From: Candidatus Cloacimonas sp. SDB
GTDB lineage: Bacteria > Cloacimonadota > Cloacimonadia > Cloacimonadales > TCS61
Assembly: GCA_001412425.1 (NCBI GenBank)
Contig: LKUH01000313.1
Coordinates: forward strand, 1-12,118
Length of the DNA stretch: 12,118 bases
Reading direction: 5' to 3'
A program made the translations under genes and the position numbers. This document shows, piece after piece, positions 7,016-12,118 of the stretch. The notes under the pieces were generated by a model that was given only the letters and a program-made list of their open reading frames with translations, had not been told where the DNA came from and searched no databases. Each line of letters opens with the position of its first letter. Positions within the stretch are counted from its first letter, which is position 1.

Positions 7016-8095
7016 ATGGCCAGAGTATTATTGGAAAAAGTAAATAAGGTCTATGAGGGTAATGTTCATGTTGTAAAGGATAACGATCTGGAAATCAAAG
7101 ATAAAGAGTTCATGGTGCTTGTAGGTCCCTCCGGTTGCGGAAAATCTACCACTCTCAGGATGATTGCCGGGTTGGAAGAAATTACTTCCGGTAAGATTTA
7201 CATAGGCGACAGAGTAGTTAATAATGTTCAGCCTAAGGATAGAGATATTGCCATGGTTTTCCAGAATTATGCTCTTTACCCGCATATGACCGTTTACGAT
7301 AATCTGGCTTACGGATTGAAATTGAGAAAGTTTCCTAAAGATGAGATCAAACAAAGGGTGGATGAAGCGGCTGAGATTCTGGGATTGAGTGATCTGCTGG
7401 AAAGAAAACCCAAAGCCTTATCGGGTGGCCAGAGACAGCGAGTTGCTGTTGGCAGGGCAATTGTAAGGTATCCGAAAGTATTTTTGTTTGACGAACCCTT
7501 ATCCAATCTTGATGCCAAGTTGAGGGTTCAGATGCGGGCTGAGATCAGTAAATTACATAAACGCCTGGATACAACAATTATTTATGTTACACACGATCAG
7601 GTGGAAGCCATGACCATGGGGGATCGTATCTGTGTGCTGCATGATGGCTTTATTCAGCAGGTTGATACACCTCTGAATCTTTACGATCACCCGGTAAATA
7701 TGTTCGTAGCTGGTTTCATCGGCAGTCCTGCCATGAATTTCATTCCCGGTGAATTGATCGATGATGATGGCATATTTTTCCAGGCTTCCGGCATGAAGAT
7801 ACCCGTGACTGGAAAGCAGAAGGAAATGACCAAAGATTATGTCGGCAAGAAGCTGATCTTCGGGATCAGACCGGAAAATCTGATCCATGCAGAAAAAGGA
7901 CATATAGTTGCTACAGTAGAAGTTATCGAACCTATGGGAAATGAGATCATCATCTTCTGTGCTATAAAAGATATTAGATTCATAGTGCGTATGGAAACAC
8001 GTTTACCTCTGGAACCAGGTGATATTGTAAAACTGGCTGTAAAGGAGAATTATTTCCATTTCTTTGACCCTGAAACAGAAAAATCACTAGTCTAA
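7016..8095 (+). CDS. malK: Sugar ABC transporter ATP-binding protein, MalK/UgpC/MsmX type
   Basis: The ATPase that powers the MalFG channel. All nucleotide-binding motifs are present: Walker A GPSGCGKST (37-45), Q-loop Gln83 in VFQNYALYPH, signature LSGGQ (135-139), Walker B VFLFDE (155-160), D-loop SNLDAKLR (163-170) and switch His193 in THDQVEAMT. The C-terminal regulatory region (about 240-359) keeps GFIGSPAMNFIPG and FGIRPENL (282-289), as in the OB-fold/TOBE domains of MalK and UgpC. At 359 residues it is of normal length. It is the last gene of the cluster, 20 bp after the second Glucodextran_C-like gene, and downstream of a terminator-like hairpin, so its level may be set separately from the permeases. 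The family includes ATPases shared between several sugar importers, so it might serve others too. Pairing with this MalFG is inferred from position. Confidence 0.96.
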   Translation: MARVLLEKVNKVYEGNVHVVKDNDLEIKDKEFMVLVGPSGCGKSTTLRMIAGLEEITSGKIYIGDRVVNNVQPKDRDIAMVFQNYALYPHMTVYDNLAYGLKLRKFPKDEIKQRVDEAAEILGLSDLLERKPKALSGGQRQRVAVGRAIVRYPKVFLFDEPLSNLDAKLRVQMRAEISKLHKRLDTTIIYVTHDQVEAMTMGDRICVLHDGFIQQVDTPLNLYDHPVNMFVAGFIGSPAMNFIPGELIDDDGIFFQASGMKIPVTGKQKEMTKDYVGKKLIFGIRPENLIHAEKGHIVATVEVIEPMGNEIIIFCAIKDIRFIVRMETRLPLEPGDIVKLAVKENYFHFFDPETEKSLV

Positions 8096-8114
8096 AATCT
8101 TAAAGAAACAAAGC

Positions 8115-8153
8115 AAAAATAGCTGAGTCTTAAATGCCTCAGCTATTTTTTTT
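8115..8153. terminator. Bidirectional intrinsic terminator between malK and malQ
   Basis: A 13-bp inverted repeat, AAAAATAGCTGAG (8115-8127) and CTCAGCTATTTTT (8138-8150), encloses a 10-base loop. On the plus strand it runs into eight T (8146-8153); on the minus strand the matching A-run gives five T. It lies 20 bp after the malK stop and directly next to the malQ stop (TAA read from 8154 to 8152), so it can end both convergent transcripts. Confidence 0.9.
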
Positions 8154-9621
8154 ATCTATCATATTTCCAGGTTAGATCGCGGATTTTCCGGGCAAGCTTC
8201 AGATCAAGATCTTTTTTAATAAGACGCCATTGCCAGTTAGAGCCCAGACTGGATGGCATATTCATTCTGGCAGAGCTGTCCAGTCCCAGAAAATCCTGCA
8301 TGGGGGCTATTGCCAGGGCAGCTTTGGATTTCCAGGCAGCTTCGATCATTTTCCAGTTTATCTCAGGTTCAGGTGAATCCAAATAGTCCAGGACTTCATT
8401 TTTAATATTTTCCGGAAGTTTCTGATACCAGCCGAGAGTTGTGTCGTTATCGTGAGTGCCGGTATAAACTACACAATTTTCGGAAAAATTATGAGGCAGA
8501 AAGGGATTATCTGGGCCTGATCCAAAAGCAAATTGCAGAACTTTCATACCGGGAAAACCGAATTTATCTCTCAATTCAATCACATCATCAGTAATAACGC
8601 CAAGATCTTCGGCAATAACCGGAAGGTCGCCAAAACTATTTTTCAGAGCTGTAAACAGTTCATTTCCAGGAGCAGTTTTCCATTCGCCCTTCACAGCATT
8701 TTCGGCACCAAAGGGAACTGACCAGTATCCGGCAAAACCCCTGAAATGATCCAGTCTGACAAGATCGGTCGTATCAAGTATAGCTGCAAATCTATTTTTC
8801 CACCAGTCAAAGTCGGAATTTTTTAAAGATTCCCAATTATACAGGGGATTACCCCAAAGTTGTCCTGTGTCACTGAAATAATCTGGAGGTACTCCTGCCA
8901 GGGCAAGCGGGTTGAGGTTTTCATCAAATTGGAATATTTCATTATGAGCCCATACGTCACTGCTGTCCATAGCAACGAAAATGGGAATATCACCCATTAT
9001 GGAGATATTATTTTTCCCAGCGTAAGCTTTTATTTTCTGCCATTGTTTAAAAAAAGTGAACTGCAGAAATTTCTGTAATTCGATCTCAGTTTTCAGATCA
9101 TTTCTTGATTGCTCGAGAGCAGCTTTATCTCTGAACTTGAATTTTTTATCCCAATCCAGCCAGGATACGCCCTGGAATTTATTTTTCAGAGCCATAAAGA
9201 GGGAGTAATCTTCCAACCAGTAGGCTTCTTTGCGGCAGAAATCAGCAAATTCCGGAGTGGGGCTGAAGTTTTGGAAAGCGCGTTTTAAAATGGGGTATTT
9301 GGCATTATTCAGCTCGCCAAAATCAATTTTTGTAGATTCCTGATCCACCTGGTCGGGAATTTGAGATTTTTCAAGAAGTCCTTCCGTGCAAAGTTCATCA
9401 AGGTCAATAAGCAGGGGGCTGCCGGCAAAGGCTGAAAAAGTCTGATAAGGTGAATCTCCGTATCCGGTTGGTCCAGTTGGCAGAATCTGCCAGATTTTCT
9501 GTTGAGCCTGTTCCAGAAAATCGATAAATTCGAGCGCATTTTTTCCCAGTGTTCCAATACCAGTTGCTCCCGGCAATGATGTGAGGTGCAGCAAAATGCC
9601 GCCTGATCTGGTTAAATTCAC
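8152..9621 (-). CDS. malQ: 4-alpha-glucanotransferase (amylomaltase), GH77
   Basis: Cytoplasmic enzyme that transfers alpha-1,4-glucan segments between maltodextrins and releases glucose. With the GTG start at 9621 it has 489 residues, close to the roughly 500 of Thermus amylomaltase, and begins MNLTRSGGILLHLTSLPG, the usual N-terminus. Catalytic motifs sit where expected: nucleophile Asp291 in VRLDHFRGFAGYW, acid/base Glu338 in IAEDLGVI, and Asp391 in GTHDNDTTLGW (Thermus equivalents are 293, 340 and 395). GYGDSPYQTFSAFAGNP-like substrate-binding sequence appears as GYGDSPYQTFSAFAGSP near 53-69. An in-frame ATG at 9675 would add 18 residues (MPEFSTLACL...) with no family counterpart; the GTG is favoured because AGGAG lies 6 bases upstream. 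It is transcribed convergently with malK and divergently from the sugar kinase. No defect is seen. Confidence 0.96.
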   Translation of the reverse strand: MNLTRSGGILLHLTSLPGATGIGTLGKNALEFIDFLEQAQQKIWQILPTGPTGYGDSPYQTFSAFAGSPLLIDLDELCTEGLLEKSQIPDQVDQESTKIDFGELNNAKYPILKRAFQNFSPTPEFADFCRKEAYWLEDYSLFMALKNKFQGVSWLDWDKKFKFRDKAALEQSRNDLKTEIELQKFLQFTFFKQWQKIKAYAGKNNISIMGDIPIFVAMDSSDVWAHNEIFQFDENLNPLALAGVPPDYFSDTGQLWGNPLYNWESLKNSDFDWWKNRFAAILDTTDLVRLDHFRGFAGYWSVPFGAENAVKGEWKTAPGNELFTALKNSFGDLPVIAEDLGVITDDVIELRDKFGFPGMKVLQFAFGSGPDNPFLPHNFSENCVVYTGTHDNDTTLGWYQKLPENIKNEVLDYLDSPEPEINWKMIEAAWKSKAALAIAPMQDFLGLDSSARMNMPSSLGSNWQWRLIKKDLDLKLARKIRDLTWKYDR

Positions 9622-9782
9622 AATTGACTCCTGTAATTTTTTTGTTAAACAAGCTAAGGTGGAGAATTCTGGCAAGTAATTTGTCCAATGTAAATAAAAG
9701 TAAATTTGAGAAGTTAAAGATTTTTCTTGTTTAAAAATGCGGTGATTATTAATTTTTCGAAGATAAAAAATCTGGGGTTTAT
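9622..9782. promoter_or_regulatory. Divergent intergenic region between malQ and the sugar kinase
   Basis: This AT-rich 161-bp stretch separates the two divergent starts and must hold promoters for both unless they are read from elsewhere. On the plus strand a weak sigma-70-like pair is possible: TTGTTT (9727-9732), 17-bp spacer, TAATTT (9750-9755). No convincing pair was found for malQ. No palindromic operator or riboswitch stands out. Support for the specific boxes is poor. Confidence 0.35.
9628..9632 (-). promoter_or_regulatory. Shine-Dalgarno site that decides the malQ start
   Basis: Read on the minus strand, AGGAG is followed by six bases (TCAATT) and the GTG at 9621-9619. The upstream ATG at 9675 has no such site. 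Together with the conserved N-terminus LTRSGGILLH, this fixes the GTG as the likely start. Confidence 0.8.
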
Positions 9783-10883
9783 ATGAATCAGGAATATATA
9801 CTGGAAAATGTGATTAAAGAATTTCCGGAACGCTGGAAAAAAAGAAAACTGCTTATTGGGTTCGACGGTTTTATCGATGAGATAATTCATGTGATTGATC
9901 AGCGTCAGGACAGGCATAACTACACCAGAATCAGAACAATTACGGGATTTTCAGAAAGGATTGCTGAAGCTGCCGGGCTAAGCTCCAATATCGAACTTGT
10001 TCCTGCTGAGATCAAATTGGGTGGAAACGGTCCCATAATGGCTAATGCTTTGAAATATCAGGATTATGAGGTCACCTACATGGGTTGCCTGGGAGCACAC
10101 GAGATCCATCCGCTTTTCCATAATTTTACTTCCGGTTTGAAAGAGGTTTACACGCTGGCAGATCCGGGTCATACCGATGCTCTGGAGTTTAATGACGGAA
10201 AAATAATGCTGGGCAAATTAACAGCATTGGAAGATGTTAACTGGCAGCGATTACTAAGTAAGGTTCCAGAAGAAGTTCTGCAGGAAATTGTGTACAGTGT
10301 TGCTTTAATTGCCATTAACAATTGGACAATGCTGCCGGGATTAACATCCATTATGGCGGGTTTCAATAGAATTCTGGAAAAGATGACTGTGGCTCCTGTT
10401 ATTTTTATTGATCTGGCTGATCCACAGAAGAGAACCCGGGAGGATATAGCTGAAGTACTGAAAAATGTATCAGCTCTGGAAGCCAATACGAGAGTGATTT
10501 TAGGTTTGAATAAACGGGAATCAGCGACAATTGCTGAGGTGCTGGAGATAAAAGAAGAATTGATCACAGCCAGGGCGGCTGCGATTAGACGAGAGCTGGA
10601 TCTATCTGCTGTTGTAATACATCCGCTGGACGGAGCAGCAGTTGCCACACATGATACTACTGAATGGGTAACAGGACCTTATACTCCCAATCCAGATATA
10701 ACTACAGGAGCCGGTGATAATTTTAATGCCGGATTTTGCAACGGCTGGCTCTGTGGTATGTCTACAGTTGAATGTTTACTGCTGGGTGTGAGCAGTTCCG
10801 GATTTTATGTGCGCAATGGTTATCCGCCCAATCGGCAAGAGCTGGTAAATTTTATGCAGAGCTGGCTGGAAAAAAAATTTTAA
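9783..10883 (+). CDS. PfkB/ribokinase-family carbohydrate kinase, substrate unknown
   Basis: A 366-residue cytoplasmic sugar kinase. The ribokinase fold is marked by an N-terminal GFDGFIDEI (26-34), where the Asp residues usually contact the sugar, the GGNGP turn (80-84), the NKRE Mg/phosphate motif of the form NxxE (243-246), and the PfkB signature TTGAGDNFNAGF (307-318) with catalytic base Asp312 and the anion hole GAGD. All key residues are intact. GHTDALEF-NDGKIMLG (129-144) is a further block typical of this subgroup. Close relatives are generally annotated only as carbohydrate kinase. Its position beside malQ suggests it may phosphorylate glucose or another released sugar, but fructose, a nucleoside or an unrelated sugar are possible. 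The ATG has only GGGG at 9774-9777 as a weak ribosome site. Its TAA overlaps the stop of the convergent downstream gene. Confidence 0.9.
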   Translation: MNQEYILENVIKEFPERWKKRKLLIGFDGFIDEIIHVIDQRQDRHNYTRIRTITGFSERIAEAAGLSSNIELVPAEIKLGGNGPIMANALKYQDYEVTYMGCLGAHEIHPLFHNFTSGLKEVYTLADPGHTDALEFNDGKIMLGKLTALEDVNWQRLLSKVPEEVLQEIVYSVALIAINNWTMLPGLTSIMAGFNRILEKMTVAPVIFIDLADPQKRTREDIAEVLKNVSALEANTRVILGLNKRESATIAEVLEIKEELITARAAAIRRELDLSAVVIHPLDGAAVATHDTTEWVTGPYTPNPDITTGAGDNFNAGFCNGWLCGMSTVECLLLGVSSSGFYVRNGYPPNRQELVNFMQSWLEKKF

Positions 10884-12118
10884 GTTAGTGAAGTTAAGAA
10901 TTTCTCCAGTTTGTATTCAGATTCCTGAAGAGCAGTGTGCAGTCTCGATTTCAAAACTGCGCACAATTTAAGAGCTTTTTTTAGTTCAGCAGGATCAGGT
11001 TTCCTGGTAAAGGCAAGTTTTAGAAGATCAACTTCCAGAAGAACTTCAAGTAATTGTTCCAATTTTTCGCGGTTAAACCAGATCACGTCATTAAATTTAT
11101 TACAGCCAATATAATTCTGAACATTTTGATCTTTGAGCAGGGTTTTGATTCGAGTGAGAATAGTTTTGATAGTTTTGGCAGAAAAAATACTTTTATCAGT
11201 TGTCAGCACTATCAGCAGTGAAATGAAATTATTCTGGTCAATTTCCAGCCCAAAAGGCTTAACAGCACTGCAGATCTCATCAGCCAGCATATATTCACTG
11301 ACCAGCTCGAATAAAATTTTATCAACATTATTGTGAGAGGTGAAGATATTTTTAAATATAATCCAGTAGAAAGTAATAATCTTCCTGAAAGCACTAAATT
11401 CTTGATTTTCAGAAAAAGTAATCCATTTATTGATATCCAGGCAGATGTTCCGGACAATTATATCCTGGTCATTGGTTCTAAAAGTGATCAAAGTTAGCTC
11501 ATTGAGAAAATTTTTAAGTCGGTATTTAAATTCGGGCAGGAAGAGTTTCAGATCTTCTGGTTTAGCAAAGAACTCTAATATCTGTTTAAGAATTTCAGTA
11601 CCGCAGGCTGCGTGGAAGGAATCGTATAGATTGCGGTATGACAGTTTCTTTAAAGAAATCTCGATATCTGGAACACCGCCACCCTGGAGGTATTCGGACA
11701 GTTTGGCATATTTTTTATCTTCACTATCCTGAACTTCCCTGAAATCGAGTAATACGCAATATTTAAAAGCGTCAAGCTGTTGAAATAATCCGCTGTCATG
11801 AATTTCAGAACAATTTCTGATATAATCCAGGTCTTTGATCTGATCTCTGAAAATAAGGTAATGGTCATTGCGGTGCGGTATGTTTAGTGCATCACCCAGA
11901 GATTTTCTTATCCACACGGGTTTGTCATTTTCTTTGATCACGGTATTAGCCCAATGAATTTTACCTGAAGTGTTCTGGAATTTGTTATTATAGATCACCA
12001 GTGATCTTTCGCCCAGATTCTGGTTGGAAAAGGCAAAAACGTTTTCATCTACGTTACCCGATTCTGTTTGAAAATCATATAACAGAAAATTTTCAACTTC
12101 CGAAAAAATTATCCTTTT
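10880..12118 (-). CDS. Probable alpha-amylase-family protein, C-terminal 412 residues (5' end outside window)
   Basis: The frame is open from the right edge (12118) to the TAA at 10882-10880. A GTG at 11998 lies inside the frame, but coding continues upstream without a stop for at least 40 codons, so it is not the start. The sequence around the junction, NVFAFSNQNLGERSLVIYNN followed by KFQNTSGKIHWA, resembles the segment after the catalytic barrel of very long GH13-type alpha-amylases (about 1,200 residues) from FCB-group and Chloroflexi bacteria, as I recall them. The rest is helical and leucine/lysine-rich, with DSFHAACGTEILKQIL and a C-terminal helical region; no catalytic residues are visible since the barrel would be off-window. 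If correct, it hydrolyses internal alpha-1,4 bonds and feeds MalQ; whether it is exported cannot be told. The frame is certain; the family is moderate. Confidence 0.6.
   Translation of the reverse strand, partial: KRIIFSEVENFLLYDFQTESGNVDENVFAFSNQNLGERSLVIYNNKFQNTSGKIHWANTVIKENDKPVWIRKSLGDALNIPHRNDHYLIFRDQIKDLDYIRNCSEIHDSGLFQQLDAFKYCVLLDFREVQDSEDKKYAKLSEYLQGGGVPDIEISLKKLSYRNLYDSFHAACGTEILKQILEFFAKPEDLKLFLPEFKYRLKNFLNELTLITFRTNDQDIIVRNICLDINKWITFSENQEFSAFRKIITFYWIIFKNIFTSHNNVDKILFELVSEYMLADEICSAVKPFGLEIDQNNFISLLIVLTTDKSIFSAKTIKTILTRIKTLLKDQNVQNYIGCNKFNDVIWFNREKLEQLLEVLLEVDLLKLAFTRKPDPAELKKALKLCAVLKSRLHTALQESEYKLEKFLTSLT

Noticed and set aside
9675..9720. Promoter for malQ upstream of 9675 (TTAACT, 17 bp, TTTACA on the minus strand)
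   Set aside because: Both hexamers are poor matches and the region is AT-rich, so such matches are expected by chance.
10169..10648. 159-residue minus-strand open frame opposite the sugar kinase
   Set aside because: Serine/alanine/isoleucine-rich antisense of well-conserved kinase codons; no start signal or recognisable motif.
11996..11998. GTG at 11998 as the start of the last gene
   Set aside because: The frame continues upstream to the window edge and encodes a sequence that joins smoothly (NVFAFSNQNLGERSLVIYNN), with no Shine-Dalgarno site before the GTG.
1..12118. CRISPR array, tRNA, rRNA, insertion sequence or phage genes
   Set aside because: No spaced direct repeats, cloverleaf sequence, transposase motif or terminal inverted repeats were seen by eye on either strand.

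Overview
This window is a maltodextrin (alpha-1,4-glucan) uptake and breakdown locus from an AT-rich diderm bacterium. The cell plan is inferred from a secreted 606-residue protein that looks like an outer-membrane beta-barrel (signal peptide, alternating aromatic strands, C-terminal Phe), next to a MalEFGK-type ABC importer. The gene mix (Glucodextran_C-type proteins, PfkB-family kinase with a GFDGFIDE start, long amylase with a helical C-terminus) would fit an FCB-group lineage such as Cloacimonadota. That placement is a low-confidence inference; no rRNA or other marker gene is present.

Positions 1-8095 hold one dense plus-strand gene cluster. In order: the C-terminal part of a solute-binding protein (malE-like); malF, with an extra N-terminal extracytoplasmic domain resembling a Cache sensor; malG, overlapping malF by 4 bp; a secreted Glucodextran_C/DOMON-like protein; the putative outer-membrane porin; a perfect 11-bp hairpin with a U-tract; a second secreted Glucodextran_C-like protein with an added C-terminal beta domain; and the ATPase malK. 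A bidirectional terminator at about 8115-8153 closes the cluster.

Positions 8152-9621 hold malQ (amylomaltase, GH77) on the minus strand, best started at a GTG with a good Shine-Dalgarno sequence. A 161-bp divergent intergenic region (9622-9782) separates it from a plus-strand PfkB/ribokinase-family sugar kinase (9783-10883). The kinase stop codon overlaps, in a TTAA, the stop codon of a convergent minus-strand gene that runs off the right edge. That gene is probably the C-terminal 412 residues of a large alpha-amylase-family protein.

Proposed working model: secreted glucan-binding proteins and the porin capture maltodextrins and pass them across the outer membrane. MalE-MalFG-MalK imports them, MalQ and the amylase process them in or outside the cytoplasm, and the PfkB kinase may phosphorylate a released sugar. 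No transcription factor is visible. The most unusual points are the sensor-like extension on MalF, the two Glucodextran_C-like proteins flanking the porin, and a strong hairpin whose U-tract runs into the start region of the second one.
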